A DNA stretch of 64,000 nt from an uncultured Pseudomonadota bacterium (GTDB lineage Bacteria; Pseudomonadota; Gammaproteobacteria; Steroidobacterales; Steroidobacteraceae): the NCBI GenBank assembly GCA_903868595.1, contig CAIPVV010000031.1, positions 17,537-81,536 on the forward strand, in the 5' to 3' direction. This document shows positions 38,632 through 46,499 of this stretch, in pieces; position 1 is the stretch's first letter, and each line of letters opens with the position of its first letter. The notes under the pieces are model-generated. The model did no database searches. It was not told where the DNA came from and was given only the letters and a program-made list of their open reading frames with translations. Both the position numbers and the translations under genes were made by a program.

Positions 38632-41124
38632 ATGGTTGATCCAACCCAATCCAGCGGAATCGGGTTTCCCTTTGGCTACCACCTGGCCGCTCGAGCGACT
38701 GCCGCGATCGGGCGGGCGCAGTACTGGATGCGGTGCGGTATGGGGGTCGTCCTGCTGCTCTCAAGTCTGCCGGCGTCCGCGTCCCAGCAGTGGGTGGGTG
38801 AGGGCGACCCGAATCTGGTGGCGGACGGCGTAGCCCGTGCGTTCGACCTGCCTCAGGCGGGCAGCGGTCCCACCACGATCACCATAGCCCGGGATGGACA
38901 GGTTTGGTTTACCGAAAGCAGCGGGAACCGAATTGGTCGGATGAACCCGGATGGCACCGGGTTGGTTGAATATCCGCTCCCGCATGCGGACAGTTCCCCT
39001 CGCATTATCGCGCTGGGAGCCGATGGCAACCTCTGGTTCTCCGAGCACACCGGGAACCGCATAGGCCGCATAACGCCTGCCGGCGTCATTTCCGAATACG
39101 AAATTCCCACGCCCTCCAGCCAGCCGCGCGCTATTTCACTTGGGTCAGATGGAGCCCTATGGTTTGGCGAATTCGCAGCTGGAAAGATTGGCCGGATAAC
39201 GGTAGACGGCCGGATAATGGAATTCACACTGCCGACTCCCAATAGCGGTCCACGCGCCGTCGCGACGGGTGCCGATGGCAACGTCTGGTTCTCCGAGTAT
39301 CGGGCCGGCAAGATCGGCCGAATCACGCCGTCCGGCGTCATAACAGAGTTCCCACTGCCTCGCGCCAACTCGGGCCCTGGTGATATCACCGCGGGCGCCG
39401 ATGGCGCCTTGTGGTTCGTGGAGCTCTCGGGGGGCATGGATGGGATTTCCACCGACGGCAATCGAGTGGGTCGCATCAGCACATCAGGGGTGGTCACCGA
39501 ATTCCCAATGCCCAGCCCGGCTCCTTCGGCGGTCAACCTCGCCGTCGGGCCCGACCGAAACGTCTGGTACACGCAGGGGGAGCGCCTGGGTCGCGTGACA
39601 CCGGACGGCCGCATCACGGAAGTGTTCCTTGGCGAGGGAGCCCGCGGCGTAGGGCTCTCAGCCGGCAGCGACCGTGAGCCGCCGACGCGCCTGGCCAACC
39701 GTCTGTATTTTGCAGATGCCGGGCGCAACCGCATCGGCTACCTGGACTTCGCGCCGTCGCCTGCGCGCCCGGCAACGCCCGGGTTGGCGGCCATCTCACC
39801 GAGGGTTGCCTGCGAATCGCTGACGAACTCGGCGCTCGCACTGGACGACCGTACGCCAGTACGGATCGAGACGGCGGCCCGCGCGGTCATAGACGGCCAT
39901 GCGTTTTGCGCAGTGAAGGGGTATGTCGCCCCTCAGGTCCGCTTCGAACTGAGGCTGCCCTATGATCGCTGGCGCCAGCGGCTGCTGTTCACGGGCTGTG
40001 GGGGCTTCTGCGGTCAGGTGGCCATCCGCGTGCCGGCGGCAGAGCAGTGCGCGGCAACCGGCAACGCCGAGATGGCGCTGGTCTCCAGTGACCTGGGACA
40101 CAGTAGCGGCTCCTCCGACACGTTGTGGGCGGCGGGTAATCCGCAGGCGCAGCGGGACTATGGCTACCGTGCCGTCCACGTCGTGACCCAGACAGCACGC
40201 AAGATCATCGCTCACTATTACGGCCAGGGGCCGCGGTTCAGCTACTTCTCCGGCTGTTCCGATGGCGGCCGCGAGGGCGTAATGGCAGCGCAGCGCTATC
40301 CGGCCGACTTCGACGGGATCATCGCTGGCGCGCCCGTCATAAATGTGACAACGAACAATTCCCTCTACCACGCCTGGCTGGTGCGACATCTGACCCGGCG
40401 CGATGGAACTCTTGTCTTTGCAGAATCTGACCTGAAGAGTTTGTACGAAGCACAACTCAAGGCCTGTCCCCTTGGCGCCGCCGCACCCTCCGTGGTTGCC
40501 GATCCTCGCCAGTGCCACCTGGACCTCCGCACGGTGAACTTGACCGCCGAGCAGATCGCGGCAGCGCAGGCTCTGTACGGCGGACCGGCCGACGAGCAGG
40601 GTAAGCCCCTGTACTTCGGTGTTCTACCAGGCACGGAACTCACCTGGAACACCCAGATTCCAGGCTCTCGATACTTCGCCACCAGCTTCATCTCCTACGT
40701 GGCGAGCGATCCCCCGCTGGCCGGCTTGGACCTTTGGTCTATCGAATTCACTCGGGCGAGCTACCGCGCGTATAACCGAACCGCGCCAGTGATGAACGTG
40801 GTGGACCCCGACCTCTCCGCCTTCCACAAGAAAGGTCACAAACTACTGCTCTGGCATGGTTGGGGCGATGCCGGTGTGCCGCCCATGAGCACAGTGGGCC
40901 TGTTTGAGGGGCTCAAGCGGCGGCTAGGTTCGGCCGCGGCGGCAGACCTGCTGCGCCTGTACATGTTGCCCGGCGTATATCACTGCGGCAATGGACCCGG
41001 CCCCGACCGCATCGACCTCCTGACGCCGCTAATGAACTGGGTAGAGGACGGTGTCGAACCGGCGGCTGTTACGGCCATGTCTCGTTCCGATGGGTCGCGC
41101 GCCGTCATCTCACCGCTGCGCTGA
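38632..41124 (+). CDS. Fusion of a Vgb-type beta-propeller with a tannase/feruloyl esterase
   Basis: An exported protein of about 830 residues with two parts. After a signal segment ([20 protein letters not shown]), residues ~60-370 form propeller blades of about 42 residues with WFTE/WFSE and IGRITP patterns, as in virginiamycin B lyase. Residues ~390-830 are a tannase-family alpha/beta hydrolase: nucleophile S543 in SGCSDGGRE, Asp D746 in WGDAG and His H784 in YHCG. The flanking Cys residues give the CS-D-HC arrangement. It should hydrolyse phenolic esters, and the propeller may bind substrate or surface. GGGGA precedes the ATG at 38632, but the signal peptide would favour ATG 38728. It is divergent from another esterase. 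Confidence 0.88.
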   Translation: MVDPTQSSGIGFPFGYHLAARATAAIGRAQYWMRCGMGVVLLLSSLPASASQQWVGEGDPNLVADGVARAFDLPQAGSGPTTITIARDGQVWFTESSGNRIGRMNPDGTGLVEYPLPHADSSPRIIALGADGNLWFSEHTGNRIGRITPAGVISEYEIPTPSSQPRAISLGSDGALWFGEFAAGKIGRITVDGRIMEFTLPTPNSGPRAVATGADGNVWFSEYRAGKIGRITPSGVITEFPLPRANSGPGDITAGADGALWFVELSGGMDGISTDGNRVGRISTSGVVTEFPMPSPAPSAVNLAVGPDRNVWYTQGERLGRVTPDGRITEVFLGEGARGVGLSAGSDREPPTRLANRLYFADAGRNRIGYLDFAPSPARPATPGLAAISPRVACESLTNSALALDDRTPVRIETAARAVIDGHAFCAVKGYVAPQVRFELRLPYDRWRQRLLFTGCGGFCGQVAIRVPAAEQCAATGNAEMALVSSDLGHSSGSSDTLWAAGNPQAQRDYGYRAVHVVTQTARKIIAHYYGQGPRFSYFSGCSDGGREGVMAAQRYPADFDGIIAGAPVINVTTNNSLYHAWLVRHLTRRDGTLVFAESDLKSLYEAQLKACPLGAAAPSVVADPRQCHLDLRTVNLTAEQIAAAQALYGGPADEQGKPLYFGVLPGTELTWNTQIPGSRYFATSFISYVASDPPLAGLDLWSIEFTRASYRAYNRTAPVMNVVDPDLSAFHKKGHKLLLWHGWGDAGVPPMSTVGLFEGLKRRLGSAAAADLLRLYMLPGVYHCGNGPGPDRIDLLTPLMNWVEDGVEPAAVTAMSRSDGSRAVISPLR

Positions 41125-41172
41125 GCGGCGTTTCTCGAAATAGCACTACAACGCCTTGAGGGGGAGTTCGCC

Positions 41173-42258
41173 ATGGATGACAGCAAGTCGGGAATAGATC
41201 GGCGCCAGTTTCTCGGTGGCGCCGCATTGACGGCAAGCATGTTGGCAGTCAGTGCGCGAAGCGCGGCGGCCACCGGGGCTGCTTCACCGTCCGGCGCCTG
41301 GGCGGCGCCGCTCCGCGACGTAGAGGGGAAAGTAGCCTTCATCACCGGGGCATCCAGTGGAATCGGCCTGGGTCAGGCGCATGTCTTCCATAGCGCCGGC
41401 ATGAAGGTGGCCATCGGCTACATCCGCGACGACCAGCGCGAGGAGGCAGCCCAGGGATTTACTCGGGACCTGGATCGCCTGCACTGGATCAAAGCCGATG
41501 TTACCAACCGCGATCAAATGAAGGCTGCGGCGGACGATGTGGAGCGCAAGTTCGGAAAGGTACACCTGGTCTCGGCCAACGCCGGCGTTGGCATGGGAGC
41601 CTCCGTTGCCAATGCGACCTACAACGACTACGACTGGTGTCTTTCGGTAAACCAGACGGGAGTCTTCAACACCCTGCGCGAGTTCCTGCCGCTGCTGCGC
41701 AAGCATGGCGAAGGCGCGCACTTCGTCGCCACTTCATCCATGAATGGCCTTCTGCCTGTGACCAACGGCAACGCAGGCATCTACACGATGACCAAGTTTG
41801 GTGTCCTTGGAATGATAGAAGCGCTACGGGCGGAGCTCGACGCGACCGGAGAGCCCATCGGGGCGTCCGCGTTCTGTCCTGGCTTCGTTACGACAAAGAT
41901 CGGTGAAGTGGATTTAAACAGAACAGGGAAATTCGCCGGCACGAAGACCGAGGGCGCCCGCGCACCGAATGCCGCTAACGCCCCCCGCCGGGCGCCCGGC
42001 GCGCCGTTCATTGGCATGGATCCCATCGAGGCCGGTGAGCGCGTGCTGCGTGCGGTGCGCAACAACGAGCTCTACATCATCAGTCACGTGGAATTCGCCC
42101 CGGGGATTCAGGAGCGCAACGAAGCCATCATGGCTTCCGTCCACCCAGAAACGCCGCCGGCGGACCGTGTCGCGGTGGAAGTCGTCAATCTGAGAAATCC
42201 GCTGTACCCGGCTGAACGCGATCGCCAACTCGCGCGGCGTAAAGGTCGAAAAGCCTAG
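41173..42258 (+). CDS. Tat-exported short-chain dehydrogenase
   Basis: A 361-residue protein. A twin-arginine signal (DRRQFLGGAALTASML, about 10-25) precedes a complete SDR: TGASSGIGLG, SANAGVG, the Ser in ATSSMNG and the YTMTK catalytic Tyr/Lys. The last 100 residues form an extended C-terminal region also found in the paralogue at 50424. GAGGGGGAG lies just before the ATG. NAD(P)-dependent enzymes outside the cytoplasm are unusual, so it may bind a cofactor before export or act differently. It follows the tannase fusion after 48 bases and may be co-transcribed. Confidence 0.88.
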   Translation: MDDSKSGIDRRQFLGGAALTASMLAVSARSAAATGAASPSGAWAAPLRDVEGKVAFITGASSGIGLGQAHVFHSAGMKVAIGYIRDDQREEAAQGFTRDLDRLHWIKADVTNRDQMKAAADDVERKFGKVHLVSANAGVGMGASVANATYNDYDWCLSVNQTGVFNTLREFLPLLRKHGEGAHFVATSSMNGLLPVTNGNAGIYTMTKFGVLGMIEALRAELDATGEPIGASAFCPGFVTTKIGEVDLNRTGKFAGTKTEGARAPNAANAPRRAPGAPFIGMDPIEAGERVLRAVRNNELYIISHVEFAPGIQERNEAIMASVHPETPPADRVAVEVVNLRNPLYPAERDRQLARRKGRKA

Positions 42259-42470
42259 GGGGCAAACCCGATGTCGGTGCAGCGTCTGGAGACTACCGTC
42301 CCGCGACATCTGGCGGTCCCGAGCCGCAACAAAGAGGGAGTCTCATTGTGGCTCAGCTGTTGCAGCCGTAATTCTACGGGGGGCCATCAAGATGAGCGGT
42401 GGTCTGCTGTCAGCATCTCCGGGCAGATGGTCTCAGGTTGGACGTTAGGAATAACGGTCTGAGGGCTCAC

Positions 42471-42832
42471 ATGCCGCCTTGGAGAAACCTCAGGACGAAG
42501 CCGGTTCCGAAACCCCCCACTTTCACGACCATCGACGAGCCCTTTAGGTTCGAAGGTGCCGTGTTCGACCTTGAGGTGGAAGGCGAGACTCCGGCGTCGT
42601 TGGACGGCAGGTTCTATCGAGTGGGGTCAGATCAACCGTTCCCGCCGAAGATGACGGTTACGTAATCGGCGTGGTCAATCGCCGGCCCGAGCACCGCAGC
42701 GACCTCCTCATCCTCGACGCCCAGCGCCTGGATGACGGGCCGGTCGCGACGATCAAGGGTCCGGTCCGGTTGAAGTACGGCCTAGACGGCAACGGGGTGC
42801 CGGCCGCGACCTTCGCGCCCGCGCGCAAATAG
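42471..42832 (+). pseudogene. Carotenoid/lignostilbene oxygenase remnant with large internal deletion
   Basis: The first part (from 42471, after GAGGG) reads FRFEGAVFDLEVEGETP and RFYRVGSDQPFPPK, the usual N-terminal motif of carotenoid cleavage oxygenases. Directly after, in another frame from 42647, come EDDGYVIGVVNRRPE, RSDLLILDAQ and GPVATIKGPVRLKYGL. This is the family's C-terminal motif, ending at TAG 42830. The approximately 380 residues with the four iron His ligands are missing, and the junction shifts frame. The gene is dead. In the intact state it would cleave stilbenes or carotenoids, consistent with neighbours that handle phenolics. Confidence 0.75.
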
Positions 42833-43223
42833 CACGGTTGCGTGGGGCTGGCGTCACCGAGGCAGCCTGGGCTGGCCGCTGGTCGGTGCCAGTCTGCGGT
42901 TGTTGGACGCCGCAGTCGTTCTAACAGGGGGGAGGGGGGATGCGGCCGTCCGATGTGGCGGGTGCGTGACGCCTTGCGATTCTGCGGCATTGTCTGGGCG
43001 CGGTTGCTTGGCTTCGCGACAGGTCCTCTTGGTCCGGTGACCTGTCCGCTGAACGAAGTCGCTGTTCACCGGCGTCCTGGCGGCCCGCGGACGGGCCAAG
43101 CCTGACGGGGGGTTAGTCGTTTGGCCCGCCCTTGTCATCGCGAACAGGTGGAATCCGAGTATTCGGGGCGGTGACACGTTTGCGTTGACCGGAGCAAGCC
43201 GCTTACGCGACCCTAGGCGGCTA
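42833..43223. other. 391-base non-coding interval
   Basis: No supported gene was seen between the oxygenase remnant and the MFS transporter. The stretch includes a G-rich run (42931-42940 region) but no clear promoter or terminator. Confidence 0.5.
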
Positions 43224-44474
43224 ATGTCCCAGCCAGCACCGCCAGACGCCTCGCCCAATCCCGCCCGAGATCGCCTTATCCTGGGGGCCGTGACCGTCCT
43301 GTCTGTCGCGGGGTGCGGTAGCGGCATCGCCCAACGCGTGATGGACCCGTTGCTGCCGCTACTGAGCGCAGAGTTTGGGCGCCCGCTTGCGCAGGTCTCC
43401 TGGGTCATAACGTGCTTTTCGCTCGGCTATGCTTTCAGCCAGCTCTTCTTTGGCCCGCTGGGCGACAGGTTCGGAAAGCTACGGGTCGTTACATGGGGCT
43501 GTTTGGCGTGTAGCGGCGCTGCAGCGCTGTGTGCGTTGGCGCCCGGACTCAATACGCTTCTGGTCGCGCGCGTACTGTCGGGTGCGATGTCCGCTGCGCT
43601 TATTCCGCTGTCCATGGCCTGGATCGGCGACGCCGTCCCCTATGAGCGAAGGCAGCCCATTCTAGCGCGCTTTTCTATCGGACAAATTCTCGGGGTGGCA
43701 CTGGGCCAGCTCCTGGGTGGACTGTCCGCCGACCACTTCGGGCGTCGGGCTCCATTCCTGCTGCTGACCGTCCTCTTTGCCGCCAGCACCGTGCTCTTGC
43801 AGCGGATGCGGGGGCGCCTGGACGAAGTATCCACTCCGGGCCGAACGACCGGCTCAGCAACACTCGGCTCGCTCCTGCGGGAATTCTCGATGGTGTTGCG
43901 CACGCCTTGGGCCCGCGTGGTCATGCTGTCGGTATTCCTCGAAGGCGCTTTCGTGCTGGGTGCGTTTGCATTCTTTGCAACCCACTTGCATACAACGCTT
44001 GATATATCGCTCACGTCGGCTGGGGCAACGGCGATGCTCTTTGGCCTCGGTGGGCTCTTGTTTGCCCTGACGTCACGCCCGTTGCTGGCCCGGCTCGGCG
44101 AGCTCGGCCTAATCAGGGGTGGAGGCCTGGCACTGTTGCTGATGATGGGTATCGTGGCCCTGGTCCCGCATTTGGCTGTCGTCGCTCCGGCGTGCCTTGC
44201 GATGGGACTGGGCTTCTACATGTTGCATAACACGCTGCAAACCAACGCGACGCAGATGGCCCCCGAGCGTCGTGGTGCTGCAGTTGCTGCGTTTGCCTTG
44301 AGTTACTTCTTGGGTCAGGCGCTCGGTGTTAGCGCCGCAGGCTGGGCGGTATCCCACGTTGGCACGCCCTGGGCGATTCTCGCAGCCGGCGGCGGCGTAT
44401 TCTTGACGGCGCTTAACTTCTCCCGGGCGAGGCAAGCCGAGGTAGCCCGCGTACGCGCGCATCGTGCCGCGTGA
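43224..44474 (+). CDS. MFS transporter
   Basis: A 416-residue major facilitator with about twelve membrane helices. The loop 2-3 signature appears as GPLGDRFGKLR. RLMSQPAPP precedes the first helix, and ATG 43224 is the chosen start. It resembles DHA1-type drug/metabolite exporters. Its place in the phenolic gene region suggests transport of an aromatic acid or a toxic product, but the substrate is not determinable. It converges with the dehydrogenase gene at 44554. Confidence 0.88.
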   Translation: MSQPAPPDASPNPARDRLILGAVTVLSVAGCGSGIAQRVMDPLLPLLSAEFGRPLAQVSWVITCFSLGYAFSQLFFGPLGDRFGKLRVVTWGCLACSGAAALCALAPGLNTLLVARVLSGAMSAALIPLSMAWIGDAVPYERRQPILARFSIGQILGVALGQLLGGLSADHFGRRAPFLLLTVLFAASTVLLQRMRGRLDEVSTPGRTTGSATLGSLLREFSMVLRTPWARVVMLSVFLEGAFVLGAFAFFATHLHTTLDISLTSAGATAMLFGLGGLLFALTSRPLLARLGELGLIRGGGLALLLMMGIVALVPHLAVVAPACLAMGLGFYMLHNTLQTNATQMAPERRGAAVAAFALSYFLGQALGVSAAGWAVSHVGTPWAILAAGGGVFLTALNFSRARQAEVARVRAHRAA

Positions 44475-44553
44475 GACGGGAGCCAGATCAGCGGCTGTGA
44501 TCTGCCGAATTCCGCGCTACAGGGCCTCGGGTGGAGTGGCCCCGAGGGCCCGA

Positions 44554-45495
44554 TTAGGCCACAGCCGATGCGGCCTTGGCTTGCAGCAGACCGATCAGCA
44601 GCCGGTCGCGCTCCGCGGTCAGCGCGGCGGAGTCACGCCTTCCCAGTTCATCAGCCAGGCCAGCAATTACAACGGATTTGCACTCCGGAGTCAGGGACGC
44701 CTTCCCGAGGTCGTCCCATATGGCTTCCATCGCAGGGCCGAGGTGAGCCAAGACATGTGCAAGACCCCCGCTCCCGCCAGACAGATGCATGTTCAGGAAT
44801 GGCCCGAGCAGAGCCCAGCGAAGGCCCGGACCGTGCGCGATGGCGTCATCGATGTCGGAAACGGTAGCGACCCCGGAGGAGACGAGGTGAAAGGCCTCCT
44901 GCCACAAGGCCGCCTGCAAACGGTTTGCAATGTGGCCACGGATCTCCCTCTGTAGTCTGATCGGGCGCTTGCCGCAGGCCGCATAGAAGGAAATCGCAGC
45001 GTCGATTGCAGAGGAAGACGTTGCCAGCCCGCCGGCGACTTCTACCAGCGGGATCAGGTGGGGCGGATTGAACGGGTGCCCCAGGACGACACGATCCGGA
45101 TGGGAGCATACGTTCTGGAACTCACTCACCCTCAGGGTCGAAGTGCTGGAGGCGAGGATGGCCGTTGGGTCCGTCGCGGCATCCAGCGCCGCGAACACAT
45201 CTTGTTTGAAGGCCAGTCGCTCGGGGCCGCTTTCCTGTACGAACTGAACGCCGTGAACGGCGTCTTGGAGGGTCGCGCAGCACGTCAGTCGGTCAATCGA
45301 GGCTCCGTCCGAAACGCCCAGCTTCTGCATCATCGGCCATTGGCGGGAGATGGCATCGCGGAGCAGGACCTCCGTGTTCGGCGCCACGTCGAACGCAGTG
45401 ACATCCAGTCCGCGGGAAAGGAACAACGTAGCCCAGCTCGCCCCGATTACCCCGGTGCCAATGACGGCCACGCGCTCTATCGGACTGCTCGTCAT
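44554..45495 (-). CDS. 3-hydroxyacyl-CoA dehydrogenase family protein (carnitine dehydrogenase-like)
   Basis: A 313-residue NAD-dependent dehydrogenase. The Rossmann motif is GTGVIGASWA (13-22). SSTSTLRVSEFQ and GHPFNPPHLIPLVEV, with the catalytic His, follow, and a helical C-terminal domain contains NRLQAALWQEAFHLV. The HPFNPPHLIPLVE pattern is typical of L-carnitine dehydrogenase and L-gulonate 3-dehydrogenase as well as of fatty-acid enzymes. The start at ATG 45495 is the family one. It stands alone at the end of the accessory region. Confidence 0.9.
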   Translation of the reverse strand: MTSSPIERVAVIGTGVIGASWATLFLSRGLDVTAFDVAPNTEVLLRDAISRQWPMMQKLGVSDGASIDRLTCCATLQDAVHGVQFVQESGPERLAFKQDVFAALDAATDPTAILASSTSTLRVSEFQNVCSHPDRVVLGHPFNPPHLIPLVEVAGGLATSSSAIDAAISFYAACGKRPIRLQREIRGHIANRLQAALWQEAFHLVSSGVATVSDIDDAIAHGPGLRWALLGPFLNMHLSGGSGGLAHVLAHLGPAMEAIWDDLGKASLTPECKSVVIAGLADELGRRDSAALTAERDRLLIGLLQAKAASAVA

Positions 45496-45776
45496 GGTTT
45501 TCGCTGCCTTGTTTCTGAAAAGTTTTCGGCATAGTCGATCTCTCGCCGCGCATTGGCAAGTCGTGGCTGGTCGGACCAATCGATGGTCGACCCGGTCTTC
45601 GCCTTCGGGCGAGTTCGTGTCGGCGTCCGCCGAGGTCGGTTCTCTTGGTGATACGCGGTTCATTGCGCCGCATGCGGCAGGTCTCCCCGGAATTCGGGCC
45701 TGGGGTCTACCGAGCAGTTCCACTGGTCTCGCACCTCTCGTGTGCCTTGCTAATGCGCGGGGGTGATCGATCGGAA

Positions 45777-46166
45777 CTACTTGCAGTCCCTGCACCGAAA
45801 AGGCTTAAACAGAAAGCTCGAATCTTGCGCTAGCCTGTGGCAAGCCAGTTTTCGCGGGTGACCGCCTCCCTGCACCGGCATGTTCAAGGTGATGATCGGG
45901 GTGTTGTCTTGCTTGCCCCGGACGCGATTGGACACCTGGCTTACGCTGCAGTCCGGCGTACGGGAGGTCGCAATCAGCTTCTCGCGTGTGACGAGAACCA
46001 CCGGATCTCTGTCGCGCAGACTACGGATAAGCTGGCAGAACGCAGGCAGGTTCCAGGCCTTCAGCTCTGGAGAGTCCGCCAGGATCTGCATTACGGCGAC
46101 CCGCCGATCCAGCTCCTGCGCCACCTCACGCTGCAGCGACTGGTGGGTACCGGAGGTGGCTGCCAT
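45777..46166 (-). CDS. Hypothetical protein next to tRNA-Gly
   Basis: I do not recognise this 129-residue product. It is mostly hydrophilic and ends in FRCRDCK, with no signal or membrane segment. There is no ribosome site before the ATG. It lies between the hydroxyacyl-CoA dehydrogenase gene and the tRNA. The interval 45496-45776 holds nothing recognisable. It may be a true gene of mobile origin, a relic or a chance frame. Confidence 0.3.
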   Translation of the reverse strand: MAATSGTHQSLQREVAQELDRRVAVMQILADSPELKAWNLPAFCQLIRSLRDRDPVVLVTREKLIATSRTPDCSVSQVSNRVRGKQDNTPIITLNMPVQGGGHPRKLACHRLAQDSSFLFKPFRCRDCK

Positions 46167-46289
46167 TGATTGCGCCCGTGAGGTGGGTGGTATTCAAAAA
46201 GTCCTACCCGGGCGAATCCAAATCAGGGAATGTGCCGGGCCCGCGCTCCACGCGAGGCTTGCTGGCGTTGGCAAGCGTTGGCTGACGGG

Positions 46290-46363
46290 TGGAGCGGGTG
46301 ATGGGAATCGAACCCACGTTAGTAGCTTGGGAAGCTACAGTTCTACCATTGAACTACACCCGC
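46290..46363 (-). tRNA. tRNA-Gly (anticodon CCC)
   Basis: The cloverleaf is complete on the minus strand. The acceptor stem GCGGGTG pairs with CACCCGC, the D-arm is GTTCAATGGTAGAAC, the anticodon stem GTAGC/GCTAC closes a TTCCCAA loop with anticodon CCC (46331-46329), and the T-arm is GGGTTCGATTCCC. The discriminator U and an encoded CCA end at 46290. It reads GGG codons. It marks the edge between accessory DNA (lower coordinates) and hrpA. Confidence 0.97.
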
Positions 46364-46374
46364 TTAGGGTGCGG

Positions 46375-46404
46375 ATCGTATGCGGGATGCTACCTCGTAG
46401 GCAA
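46375..46404 (-). promoter_or_regulatory. Sigma-70-type promoter of tRNA-Gly
   Basis: On the minus strand TTGCCT (46404-46399) and TACGAT (46380-46375) are 18 bases apart. Transcription would start a few bases before the tRNA 5' end at 46363. Confidence 0.6.
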
Positions 46405-46499
46405 CCACTCTGGCTGCCGACGCGGGCCAGGCGCGGTCCATCGAACGGGGGATTGTGGCGGGAGAGCGGGCCCAAGAAGCGGACAGTAGACCCGTTTCC

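Noticed and set aside
43224..44474. Possible link of the MFS transporter to the hydroxyacyl-CoA dehydrogenase as one operon
   Set aside because: The genes converge on opposite strands, so they cannot share a transcript.
46263..46289. Repeated GCGTTGGC near the tRNA 3' end as an attachment site
   Set aside because: It is a short tandem repeat, eight bases only, not found at the other end of the accessory region, and no integrase is present.
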